Below, one piece after another: positions 24,963-33,011 of a stretch of DNA of 64,000 nucleotides; the stretch's first letter is position 1; each line of letters begins with the position of its first letter. Below the pieces are notes generated by a model. It ran no database searches and was not told the origin of the DNA. It saw only the letters and a list, made by a program, of their open reading frames with translations. Made by a program: the position numbers and the translations under genes. The DNA is from Betaproteobacteria bacterium LSUCC0117 (GTDB lineage: Bacteria; Pseudomonadota; Gammaproteobacteria; Burkholderiales; Burkholderiaceae_C), in contig JAUJFZ010000001.1 of assembly GCA_030441535.1 (NCBI GenBank), positions 627,189-691,188 of the forward strand, given 5' to 3'.

Positions 24963-26285
24963 TTACCCGCGCGCGTCTTTCAGCGCCGCAATCGTGCGTT
25001 GCGCGGCACCTTGATTCTCGCGAACCATCTGGGTGCCTGCATCGGCCATTTGTGCGCGTAGCGGTGCGTCGACGGCAATAGCCGCGGCCACACTTACCGC
25101 CTCGGACAAGTCCGCGACGCGCACCGCAGCACCAGCGGCCAAAGCAGAATCTGTCGCTTGTGCAAAGTTGTATGTGTACGGTCCGAAAACGACTGGGCAG
25201 CCGCAGGCAGCGGCTTCGATGATGTTTTGACCGCCCCACTCACCAAAGCTTCCCCCCAAGAGCGCCACATCGGCTAAACCGTAATAGAGCGGCATTTCAC
25301 CCAGGGTGTCACCGAGCCAGATCACTATCGAATCGACGGCCTCTGGGGCGTCTGGCACATCAGCACCCCACACGCTGCGACGCCGCACGGTGAAGCCAGC
25401 AGCCGTAAATAACGCAACAACCGCCTCGACGCGGTTCGGGTGCCTCGGGACAACCAACCAATGGTAGGCCCCCACATCAAAATACGCATCATGGACGGGA
25501 TCTTTGAGGGCGCTTATCAATGCAGCCTCTTCGCCCTCTCTTGAACTGGCCAGCATCAATACCGGCTTGTTCAGCGATGTGCGCCATTCACGGCCCTTCT
25601 CAAGCTGGATGTTGTTGATCGACACGTCAAATTTGATGTTCCCTGAGGACGCCAAAACGGGCGCATCAAGGCGTTGGATTCGTTGTGCATCGGCAGCTGT
25701 TTGTGGCACCACACCCGCCAAACGACTGAATACCCATTTCGCGAGTGACGACAGTCGCAAGGCCTTGCGTAAAGACCGGTCAGACAGGCGCGCGTTCACC
25801 AAAAACAGTGGCACTTGCAACGCGTCACATTGCGTTGTGAGCTCAGGCCACACCTCGGTCTCCATCAGCATACCTAAGCGCGGTTGGTGATGGGTCAAGA
25901 AACGTTTGACTGCCGCAGGCTCATCCCAAGGTAGCCAGGTTTGCAGGTCACCGGGCCGTAGCAAAGAGGTGCCAGCCTCCCAACCGGTAGCGGTGCCGTG
26001 GGTCAATAACAGCGGCTGCCCTGGCCACTGCGCGCGCACTGCGTCAAGCAGGGGCACGCAGGCGCGAGTCTCACCAAGCGATACCGCGTGAATCCAAATG
26101 TAGCCAACCCCAGATGGGTGTTGGTAGTGTCCGAATCGCGCGGGGATATCGTGCAGGTACCGGGGCTCCACTCGCCCCCGGCGGCGCCACTTTGCAGTGA
26201 GTAAACGTCCCAAAAACCACGCCACCAAACGGTAGAGGGTAAGGGCAAAAGGGGGGTTGACTTTAGCCACGCGCGGCGGGCTCAT
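24963..26285 (-). CDS. waaA: Kdo (3-deoxy-D-manno-octulosonic acid) transferase
   Basis: This adds Kdo to lipid IVA in lipopolysaccharide core synthesis, at the inner membrane. An N-terminal membrane anchor (FALTLYRLVAWFLGRLL) precedes a GT-B fold. Family motifs are IWIHAVSLGE, METEVWPEL, VPRHPNR and GGSFGEWGGQN. I chose the ATG at 26285, giving 440 residues and a 23-bp overlap with the glycosyltransferase gene; the longer open frame is wholly inside that gene. Confidence 0.94.
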   Translation of the reverse strand: MSPPRVAKVNPPFALTLYRLVAWFLGRLLTAKWRRRGRVEPRYLHDIPARFGHYQHPSGVGYIWIHAVSLGETRACVPLLDAVRAQWPGQPLLLTHGTATGWEAGTSLLRPGDLQTWLPWDEPAAVKRFLTHHQPRLGMLMETEVWPELTTQCDALQVPLFLVNARLSDRSLRKALRLSSLAKWVFSRLAGVVPQTAADAQRIQRLDAPVLASSGNIKFDVSINNIQLEKGREWRTSLNKPVLMLASSREGEEAALISALKDPVHDAYFDVGAYHWLVVPRHPNRVEAVVALFTAAGFTVRRRSVWGADVPDAPEAVDSIVIWLGDTLGEMPLYYGLADVALLGGSFGEWGGQNIIEAAACGCPVVFGPYTYNFAQATDSALAAGAAVRVADLSEAVSVAAAIAVDAPLRAQMADAGTQMVRENQGAAQRTIAALKDARG

Positions 26286-27354
26286 CGGCCTGATCGAAGA
26301 GTTGCCCGTAGACCTGCGCAATACCTGCTGCTTCGTTTTCGAGGGCAAATTGCGCCGCAACGCGCTCGCGCGCACGCTGTCCCATTTCAAGGGTAGCGGG
26401 CAGGTCTTGCAACACGCGTCGCAAAGCGGCAGCCAATGCCGGCGCATCGTCAAGGGGAACCATTTCACCATTGACGCCCGGCTCGACCAACATGTCGAAC
26501 GCACCGGTTCGGGAGCAGATCAAGGCACAGCCACAACCCGCTGCCTCAAAGGGGGTCAAGCCAAAGGGCTCGTAACGGGGACACGCCACGCAGACCGTAC
26601 AGCGTTGATACCACCGGTGCACCTCCGACGCGGGGACTTCACCCAAAAAGACGATGCGCGCGGTCAAACCTGCCTCATCAATCCGCGCCTGCAAAGCTTG
26701 CTGATAGGCGTGATCTTTGGGTTGTGCCAGGCCTGCAATCACCGCGGTCGCACCCGGCAAATGAGGCAAGGCTTCAATCATCGCGTCGACGAAGATATCC
26801 GTACCCTTATCCGGTCGCACGCGCCCGAAAACACCAATGCCATAGGTGCCCGATAAGCCAGTTTCAGCCCACAGCGCAGACTTATCCGCAGGGACATGAA
26901 AACGCCTCAGGTCGATACCATGGGGTACAACCGCAGTGGTGTTGGGCACAAAGCTCGCAGCAAGCGGCGTGGTGCTGATGACCGCATCCATGCGGCTGAT
27001 CAGCCAGCGCGGAAACCAGCCATGGCGATGCTGCGCCGCAGAGGTGAATACCAAGCGTATCGGTAAACGCAGCACATCACGCGCCCATAATCCCGCCATC
27101 ATCTCGTGATCACGGCGCACATGCCAAATGCGAAACGGTCGATCTTTGGGGGCTTGCTTGGAGAGTCGGATGGCTTCCTGAAGGGTCAACCCCAAGACGC
27201 CATTTGACAACGGCGTACCGCAGTAAGCCAAACGCCATTGCGAAAATTGCAGTGGCACCAACGCGTTGACGGTCGCGGAAACCCCGGTATACCGCTTCTT
27301 AAGATTGAAGACGATGACTTCAGGATCAGGATGGTTGCGCGGCGTATCGGACAT
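26263..27354 (-). CDS. Glycosyltransferase family 4 (LPS core type)
   Basis: This 363-residue GT-B glycosyltransferase has the nucleotide-sugar motif FGRVRPDKG and the retaining-enzyme motif EPFGLTPFEAAGCG. A hydrophilic N-terminus indicates a cytosolic or peripheral location. Coupling to waaA and phosphomannomutase points to lipopolysaccharide core assembly. Donor and acceptor sugars cannot be stated. Confidence 0.88.
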   Translation of the reverse strand: MSDTPRNHPDPEVIVFNLKKRYTGVSATVNALVPLQFSQWRLAYCGTPLSNGVLGLTLQEAIRLSKQAPKDRPFRIWHVRRDHEMMAGLWARDVLRLPIRLVFTSAAQHRHGWFPRWLISRMDAVISTTPLAASFVPNTTAVVPHGIDLRRFHVPADKSALWAETGLSGTYGIGVFGRVRPDKGTDIFVDAMIEALPHLPGATAVIAGLAQPKDHAYQQALQARIDEAGLTARIVFLGEVPASEVHRWYQRCTVCVACPRYEPFGLTPFEAAGCGCALICSRTGAFDMLVEPGVNGEMVPLDDAPALAAALRRVLQDLPATLEMGQRARERVAAQFALENEAAGIAQVYGQLFDQADEPAARG

Positions 27355-27365
27355 ATTGTCAGCGC

Positions 27366-28781
27366 TTAATGGGCTGCATCTTGAATAACCGCATTCGGCA
27401 TTTTCTGCCGCAACAGCGCCATGAACTGCGCTTGAATACGTGCACAGGCCGCTTCTGTGTGGCCCTCAAAACGCAACACCAAAACCGGCGTGGTGTTTGA
27501 TGCGCGAATCAAACCAAAGCCATCTGGCCAATCCACCCGCAAACCGTCAATGGTGCACACCACCCCGGGCGCACCAAAACCCACGGTGTCCGCCGACGCG
27601 GCAGCCACCAATTCGGCCACTAAGGCATGCGCATCTTGACCACTGCAATCCACATTCAACTCGGGGGTACTGATGCTGGTTGGCAAGGCGTTCAACACCG
27701 CACTGGGGTCATCAGATTGGCTCAGGATTTCCAGTAGTCGGGCGCCTGCATAGGTCCCGTCATCAAAACCGAACCAGCGCTCTTTGAAGAAAATATGGCC
27801 ACTCATCTCACCACCCAGTGGGCTGTTGAGCGCCTTCATTTCGGCCTTGACCAACGAGTGTCCTGTTTTGAACATCACTGGACACCCGCCTGCAGCGGTG
27901 ATCTCCGGCGCTAGTCGCTGACTGCACTTCACGTCAAACACAATCGGTGCACCGGGCACACGGCTCAACACATCGCGTGCGAATAACACCATTTGTCGAT
28001 CGGGATAAATGGTCTGACCGTCCTTGGTCACGATACCCAAACGATCACCATCACCGTCAAAAGCCAAACCGATCTCCGCGTCGGTCGTTTCCAATGTGTG
28101 CTTCAAATCAGCTAAGTTTTCAGGTTTGCTGGGATCTGGGTGGTGGTTTGGAAAATGTCCGTCCACCTCACTGAACAGCTCGATGACCTCGCATCCCAGC
28201 GCTCTGAAAATACCAGGCGCGGATGCACCCGCGACCCCATTGCCGCTATCCACCACGATCTTCATGGGGCGCGCCAATCGCACGTCACTAACGATGCGGT
28301 CGGTGTATTCGGCCTGAACCATCAGGGGCTTTACGCGATCGCGTGAACCATCGTTGATGCGCCGATCGTCAGGGGCTAAACGCGCCATCCCCTGCGCGAG
28401 CGCCTGAATCGTCTCACCGTAAATGGCCTGCCCTGCAAGTACCATTTTGAAACCGTTGTAATGCTTGGGGTTGTGACTGCCCGTGATTTGAATCCCGCTA
28501 CTGCAGGCGGTATGCGCTGCGTAATACAGCATCGGGGTGGTGGCCAAACCGATATCAAGCACCGTAACGCCCGCATGTGCCAGCCCCAAAGTCAAGGCTT
28601 CGGAAAGCTCCGGCCCACTCAGGCGGCCATCTCTGCCCACAGCGACCATGGTCTCACCAAGACGCATGGCGGCTTGCCCAAACACCACACCCAAGCTCCA
28701 TGCGAACTCAGGGGTTAGTTGATCGGGGACGGTACCGCGAATGTCGTAGGCTTTGAAACAGCTGGCTGGGAAAGTCATCAT
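27366..28781 (-). CDS. Phosphomannomutase/phosphoglucomutase (AlgC type)
   Basis: This interconverts 6-phospho and 1-phospho sugars to feed GDP-mannose or UDP-glucose synthesis. The phosphoserine loop is TGSHNPKHYNG (Ser102), the metal loop is DGDGDR, and the sugar-binding GEMSGH is present. The length of 471 residues matches AlgC/ManB. It is followed 11 bp later by the glycosyltransferase and waaA genes, suggesting an envelope polysaccharide operon. Confidence 0.93.
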   Translation of the reverse strand: MMTFPASCFKAYDIRGTVPDQLTPEFAWSLGVVFGQAAMRLGETMVAVGRDGRLSGPELSEALTLGLAHAGVTVLDIGLATTPMLYYAAHTACSSGIQITGSHNPKHYNGFKMVLAGQAIYGETIQALAQGMARLAPDDRRINDGSRDRVKPLMVQAEYTDRIVSDVRLARPMKIVVDSGNGVAGASAPGIFRALGCEVIELFSEVDGHFPNHHPDPSKPENLADLKHTLETTDAEIGLAFDGDGDRLGIVTKDGQTIYPDRQMVLFARDVLSRVPGAPIVFDVKCSQRLAPEITAAGGCPVMFKTGHSLVKAEMKALNSPLGGEMSGHIFFKERWFGFDDGTYAGARLLEILSQSDDPSAVLNALPTSISTPELNVDCSGQDAHALVAELVAAASADTVGFGAPGVVCTIDGLRVDWPDGFGLIRASNTTPVLVLRFEGHTEAACARIQAQFMALLRQKMPNAVIQDAAH

Positions 28782-28883
28782 TGAATTGGAAGCGTAAGGT
28801 GTGTCTCAAAGAGTCCACTGAATTGTAAGAATCTTAACGCCCCGCGTAACCAGTCACGCGTCCTTTGCGGAGACAATAGCGGT

Positions 28884-29393
28884 ATGGCAAGCCAAAATAG
28901 ACAATCCACCATCGCAAGCCCTTGGGGCACCATGGTGGGCATGCGGGTTGATGAGGCGTTGGGCGGTTTGTGGTTCGTGGGTCAAGCACACTTTCCGGAC
29001 CTCACAGGTGTCCCCGAGGAGGGGTACAGCAACCATCCGCTCTGGTCTGAACTCACCCGAGAGCTTGAGGCCTATGCGGCCGGGGAGCGCCAAACCTTCA
29101 ATCTCCCCCTGACCCCGCAAGGCGGCAGCCCGTTCACACAACGGGTTTGGTCGGCGCTACAGGGCATCCCATGGGGATGCACAGTTTCATACGGCGACCT
29201 CGCGCGGCAACTGGCACCGGGCGACGGACCTGCCACCAGCGCCCGTGCCGTCGGCAGCGCCGTGGGGCGCAACCCGATCTCGATACTTATCCCTTGTCAC
29301 CGCGTGGTGGGGGCTGATGGGCGGTTGACCGGCTATGCCGGGGGTATCGAGAAAAAAGCAGCGCTGTTGCGCCTGGAGCAAGCCATTGACTAG
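28884..29393 (+). CDS. ogt: Methylated-DNA--protein-cysteine methyltransferase
   Basis: This suicide enzyme removes O6-alkyl groups from guanine. The acceptor cysteine is C138 in IPCHRV, followed by LTGYAGG; the DNA-binding helix region SARAVGSAVGRNP is intact. At 169 residues with a free-standing domain it is an Ogt rather than an Ada fusion. It is divergent from the phosphomannomutase gene. Confidence 0.93.
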   Translation: MASQNRQSTIASPWGTMVGMRVDEALGGLWFVGQAHFPDLTGVPEEGYSNHPLWSELTRELEAYAAGERQTFNLPLTPQGGSPFTQRVWSALQGIPWGCTVSYGDLARQLAPGDGPATSARAVGSAVGRNPISILIPCHRVVGADGRLTGYAGGIEKKAALLRLEQAID

Positions 29394-29424
29394 CGCCGGT
29401 TACGCAGTTACAGCACGCCGTTGG

Positions 29425-30321
29425 ATGGCACAGTTCAAAGCGCGCCCCTGGTGGGTCGACATGCTTTTTTTAAGCGCCATGTGGGGCTCGTCCTTCATGT
29501 TCACCAAAGTCGTCGCAAAAGATATTGGCCCCATGGCGGCGGCCTTCGGGCGGGTTTTCATCGCTTTTTCGATGCTGCTCCCGCTGCTGGCCTGGCGAGG
29601 TCATTTGCCGGTACTGAAGCAACATTGGCGCCGTGTGCTCATATTGGGTGTGACGAACTCGGGCATTCCATTCGCTGCGTATTGCATTGCGATGCTCACG
29701 GTCCCCAGCAGTACCGGTGCGATCGTCAACGCGGCAACCCCGTTATTTGGGGCCCTCATTGCGTGGATTTGGTTGAAGGAACACCTCACACTGAACCAAA
29801 TGGTTGGACTGGCGATCGGCTTCGTGGGCGTGAGCTTTTTAGCGCTACAAAACGCCACCGAAGCCTCTGTTGCGGAGCGCCAGGCTTACCTGATCGGCAT
29901 CTTGGTTTGCATCGCCGCACCCATCTTTTACGGTATCTCTGCCAGCTACACCAAGTTGTATTTTTCGGGAGTTCCCCCTATCGTCTCGGCGACCGGCAGC
30001 CAATTGGGTGCAACCTTGTTTTTAGCCCCTTTTGCATGGGCTTATTGGCCAGATCATGGCCTCCAACCCGGTACGCTCGCTGCACTGCTGATCCTGGGTG
30101 TTTTTTGCACTGGCTTGGCTTACATCTTATTTTTCAGAGTGATCGCGCTGGTCGGCGCCAGTAAAGCGCTATCGGTGACCTTTGCCGTGCCTGTATTTGC
30201 TGCCTTTTACGGTGTCACATTTTTGGATGAAGCCATCACCTTGACCATGTTCGTCTGCGCACTGGTGATTTTGCTGGGTATCAGTCTGTCGACTGGCGTG
30301 TTCAAATTGTTCCGATCATGA
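29425..30321 (+). CDS. DMT-superfamily (EamA) transporter
   Basis: This is a 298-residue exporter with ten hydrophobic segments in two EamA repeats. The N-terminal MLFLSAMWGSSFMFTKVV is the typical first helix. Substrates of such proteins range over amino acids and nucleosides, and none can be assigned. I start at 29425 (MAQFKARP), 31 bp after ogt; the Met at 29461 is an alternative, and the frame upstream lies within ogt. Confidence 0.85.
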   Translation: MAQFKARPWWVDMLFLSAMWGSSFMFTKVVAKDIGPMAAAFGRVFIAFSMLLPLLAWRGHLPVLKQHWRRVLILGVTNSGIPFAAYCIAMLTVPSSTGAIVNAATPLFGALIAWIWLKEHLTLNQMVGLAIGFVGVSFLALQNATEASVAERQAYLIGILVCIAAPIFYGISASYTKLYFSGVPPIVSATGSQLGATLFLAPFAWAYWPDHGLQPGTLAALLILGVFCTGLAYILFFRVIALVGASKALSVTFAVPVFAAFYGVTFLDEAITLTMFVCALVILLGISLSTGVFKLFRS

Positions 30322-30337
30322 AAACCGGAGGACTCCC

Positions 30338-30631
30338 TTGCTCGTTGATAGCCTCCCCCTGATCTGGGTCGATGCGATTTTGATGTTCACGCTCTGCGAG
30401 TGGCTCATCCTGAGCTATCGCAGTCGCAAGACGCAAAGCGGCCTGTCGGTCGGCGACATCAGTTTCGGACTGCTGCCAGGTTTTTTGTTGATGCTCGCCT
30501 TGCGTTTTGCGGCGCCACCAGACATCAACATGGTCGTGTTTGTTTGCCTGAGCTTGGCCGGTCTTGCGCACGCTTGCGACTTCTACAGACGTTACAAGCA
30601 GCACGCCAAAATTGGCGGGAACCGCAAATGA
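30338..30631 (+). CDS. Small conserved-looking membrane protein
   Basis: This 97-residue protein has about three hydrophobic segments (residues 6-26, 43-60 and 63-80) and a basic C-terminus. It starts with TTG; the choice is supported by a strong GGAGGA ribosome site just upstream and by the lack of an in-frame ATG early on. It is 16 bp after the transporter gene and probably co-transcribed. I do not recognise the family. It is the last core gene before the accessory island. Confidence 0.7.
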   Translation: MLVDSLPLIWVDAILMFTLCEWLILSYRSRKTQSGLSVGDISFGLLPGFLLMLALRFAAPPDINMVVFVCLSLAGLAHACDFYRRYKQHAKIGGNRK

Positions 30632-30706
30632 ACGGCCTCTTTTCATGGCGCAAACGCGGCGTCTAACGCCTTTGGTTTAAAGGGTGGATGCCGAAAAAAG
30701 GGTAAG

Positions 30707-31477
30707 GGAGATATCGTTCGTCGGCTACTCATGATCCGAATTGACCCGCGATTAGAAGCCAGTCAGGTGTGGCAGCGCGAATTCTCTTTGGAGCCACTTG
30801 ACTACGTAATCCGCAATAGGCATCGCATGGTCGCTGCAGCCCTGACATTATTATCAGGATACGTAGCGGCTGGGATGCCGAGGATGGTGAAGGGTCGCCT
30901 TGCGAGCTTCGAGGAATGGGATGACCTGATACGACAGTGTGTTATCTGGCTCGGTCGGCTCGGAATAAATAACGTAGTGGACCCAATCAAGCGGCTGAAC
31001 GAGGTAGCAGCGAATGACCCGGAAACCCTCAGGTTATCAACCGTTGCCTCAACCTGGTTCGCTAAATTTAGTGATGCACCACAACTGCTTAAAGATGCTG
31101 TGAGTGACGCGGCGTTGCATGATGTCCTTATGGAAGTGGCGCAGGATCGTCGTGGTGCGATAAGCGTCAAGATGTTGAGTGCGTACTTAAGCAGGCGCCA
31201 GGGAAAGATCGTCAATGGTTATAAGTTCGAGAGACAAAACGGTAGGTCGAAAACATCACTTTGGCGAGTCGTTCAACTTCCTACAAGCGATGGTGGTATT
31301 GGTGGATTTGAGGGGGCGATTTTCGGCGGTGTGGCAAATAATAAAAAACACTCTTTAGATAATTTTTCTAGATTGACTGAAACTGATCCCTCAAATCCAC
31401 CAATACCACCATCCGCCGTGGCAGAGTTTTTACCCAGGGCAAAACATGACAATTCGTCACCACAAAAATCATCGTGA
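30707..31477 (+). pseudogene. C-terminal fragment of a mobile-element primase/helicase
   Basis: The fragment begins in the middle of a domain: GDIVRRLL precedes the first ATG (30731) in frame and runs into MIRIDPRLEAS. This pattern, followed by RMVAAALTLLSGY, FEEWDDLIRQCVIWLG and a final winged-helix-like stretch, is typical of the last quarter of plasmid, ICE or prophage primase-helicases. The AAA helicase and primase parts are missing, so it is a remnant. The tail includes GGIGGFEG and, 30 residues later, NPPIPPS, encoded by the two arms of a 26-bp inverted repeat. It marks the left end of the island. Confidence 0.62.
31289..31413. repeat. 26-bp perfect inverted repeat inside the primase remnant
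   Basis: Arms lie at 31289-31314 and 31388-31413 and are exact reverse complements, separated by a 73-bp AT-richer loop. The mRNA could fold into a long hairpin spanning the last coding part of the fragment. The arms are G-rich on one strand and C-rich on the other. Confidence 0.95.
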
Positions 31478-31518
31478 AAAGCCGAACCAAGTATGGCTTG
31501 ACTTGAGGTGAGCAATTC

Positions 31519-31878
31519 ATGCAGCCACCACAACCCGAAGCGACTATGTCTACATACACACCCATCAGAGAGCAACTGGCGCAGTTAAAAGCATTTGCAG
31601 AATCACAGCCTAAAGGATCCGAGCCAAGGTTTGGTGCTGATCGGCTAGTGAACGGAATTGGTACCTGGCTCAAAACGATGTCGCAGCACCAGCAGAGCAG
31701 AAAGTTCACAATAGACGAGGTGGTCACCCTGGCACAGCTAACTGGCACATATCAGGCCTCCCCAGCCAAGCGCGAAGTAGCTCAGGCGCTGCGAGCCCTT
31801 GGGTTCCAATCATGTCGAGACTGGAGTGTTACTGGGCGCAACCGGCGCTATTGGATGAAGTGTGGTCCGGGCATTTAG
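31519..31878 (+). CDS. Hypothetical protein, possible winged helix
   Basis: This 119-residue protein of unknown function starts at an ATG preceded by GAGGTGAG. The C-terminal stretch ALRALGFQSCRDW, followed by GRNRRYWMK, looks like the recognition part of a winged helix seen at the ends of plasmid primase-helicases. It directly follows the primase remnant on the same strand and is probably part of the same decayed replication module. Confidence 0.5.
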   Translation: MQPPQPEATMSTYTPIREQLAQLKAFAESQPKGSEPRFGADRLVNGIGTWLKTMSQHQQSRKFTIDEVVTLAQLTGTYQASPAKREVAQALRALGFQSCRDWSVTGRNRRYWMKCGPGI

Positions 31879-32189
31879 GCCCTCAACAGTCGGTTGTTGA
31901 TTTTTGCGGGAGGGCTTGAATCAACTTATATTAGAAGCTTCGGAAAAGTTGCCTGTATTTTCGCCCAACCGCGCCTCGATCCAAGCACCGGCCGTTTCCA
32001 TAAGCCAGGACGCGCGCCACACCAAACACTGTCCGACGGCCACCTCATGGTGCTCAGGCGACTCGCGCGTGCGAGTTAAGTTAAGACACTTCAGTCTAAA
32101 GTCTTTTTTGCTCTAAATCGAACCCGGCAACCGGCCAGGCGCACCTACTCTTTGCAAAGGTAAATACCCGAGCCCTAAGAGTTAAGCAC
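31879..32189. other. Intergenic stretch in the island
   Basis: No convincing gene, RNA or repeat is visible in these 311 bp. Two overlapping plus-strand frames of about 60-70 codons near 31894-32116 lack good start signals and look accidental. Confidence 0.5.
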
Positions 32190-32339
32190 CTATCTCGGGC
32201 GTCGCGAATTATCGTCTGCAATCAAACTAAAAACTAAACCCAAACCAGCGCATAGAAGGGCACTAAATACCCAGCCTGCGCACCCAAGAAAACCAGCACC
32301 GAAGCTGCATAAGCCGAAGAGGTATCCATATGGCCACAT
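32190..32339 (-). CDS. Small 49-residue membrane protein
   Basis: This short frame encodes MWPYGYLFGL, then a Gly/Cys/Leu-rich hydrophobic core of about 30 residues, and a charged end (ADDNSRRPR). An AAGGAG ribosome site lies 8 nt before the ATG, which makes translation plausible. It probably forms one or two membrane helices. It lies downstream of the unknown 122-residue gene on the same strand. No family is recognised. Confidence 0.45.
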   Translation of the reverse strand: MWPYGYLFGLCSFGAGFLGCAGWVFSALLCAGLGLVFSLIADDNSRRPR

Positions 32340-32609
32340 TTTTTCATCTCCTTATTGAAAGTCTATTTGTTGCCGCTTTATCAGTAGATAACCTCACCAG
32401 ATCGCTCTAAGGCTTCCAGTTTTGGCTTTGTACACTTGATGTAATCCATTTTTTGGACTCGACCTCAAAGGAGACCAACTGTGATACAAGGTGGGATTTT
32501 TTCAGCCGACAACGGCTCGTGCATATAACTCTCGAGCGTGTCCATCATTGTGGCGTAAGCCCTTGAGCAAGTTCAACCTTTAAGGTTCCAAATCCTTTTC
32601 CATCAAGCT
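32340..32609. other. Intergenic stretch, no gene seen
   Basis: Nothing convincing is encoded here. A plus-strand GTG near 32480 has a fine ribosome site (AAAGGAG) but leads to only 15 codons. Confidence 0.45.
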
Positions 32610-32978
32610 CTAACCATCTTTGCTGTCCTCAAGCCAATAGCCACCTTCAGAATAGACACGGGGACCACTCGCCCTACCATCCCATATATCTCCCTGAGGT
32701 TCAGCGCCCACCCATGGTCCCGGGTATTGGCTCAGCTCTGCAAATCCATTCCGTTTCAGCGCAGCGATTGCACTCGAGACACTGTTGAAGTGCAACGAAT
32801 CAACGACCTTGGGCCTCTCCGTATAGGCAGTATCTTGGAAGAAGTAGATTTCGACAGCCCCACCTTCACCACTCTCGATTAATGCCCAGTTGTGGCACAA
32901 CATTCCCAGGACCTTAACCCACCAATTTCGATTCGAAATACTAAATGTTGGACGGTTATGGTCGTTGAATTTCGTCAT
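32610..32978 (-). CDS. Hypothetical protein downstream of hsdS
   Basis: This 122-residue soluble protein is rich in Trp, Tyr and Gly (for example SNRNWWVKVLG and YPGPWVGAEPQGDIWDG). An AGGA sequence precedes the start. It begins 33 bp after the hsdS stop on the same strand, so it could be the last gene of the restriction operon. I recognise no domain. Its position allows, but does not prove, a role linked to the restriction system or to another defence function. Confidence 0.6.
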   Translation of the reverse strand: MTKFNDHNRPTFSISNRNWWVKVLGMLCHNWALIESGEGGAVEIYFFQDTAYTERPKVVDSLHFNSVSSAIAALKRNGFAELSQYPGPWVGAEPQGDIWDGRASGPRVYSEGGYWLEDSKDG

Positions 32979-33011
32979 TTGAAAGGATCCTGATGATGAA
33001 GATCGTATTGC

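Noticed and set aside
30631..30720. A left-hand copy of the tRNA-Asp 3' end as att site
   Set aside because: I looked for the tRNA end around the left island edge and found none, so I do not claim a precise left attachment site.
31894..32116. Two overlapping short plus-strand frames as genes
   Set aside because: Neither has a ribosome site, and composition does not resemble a protein.
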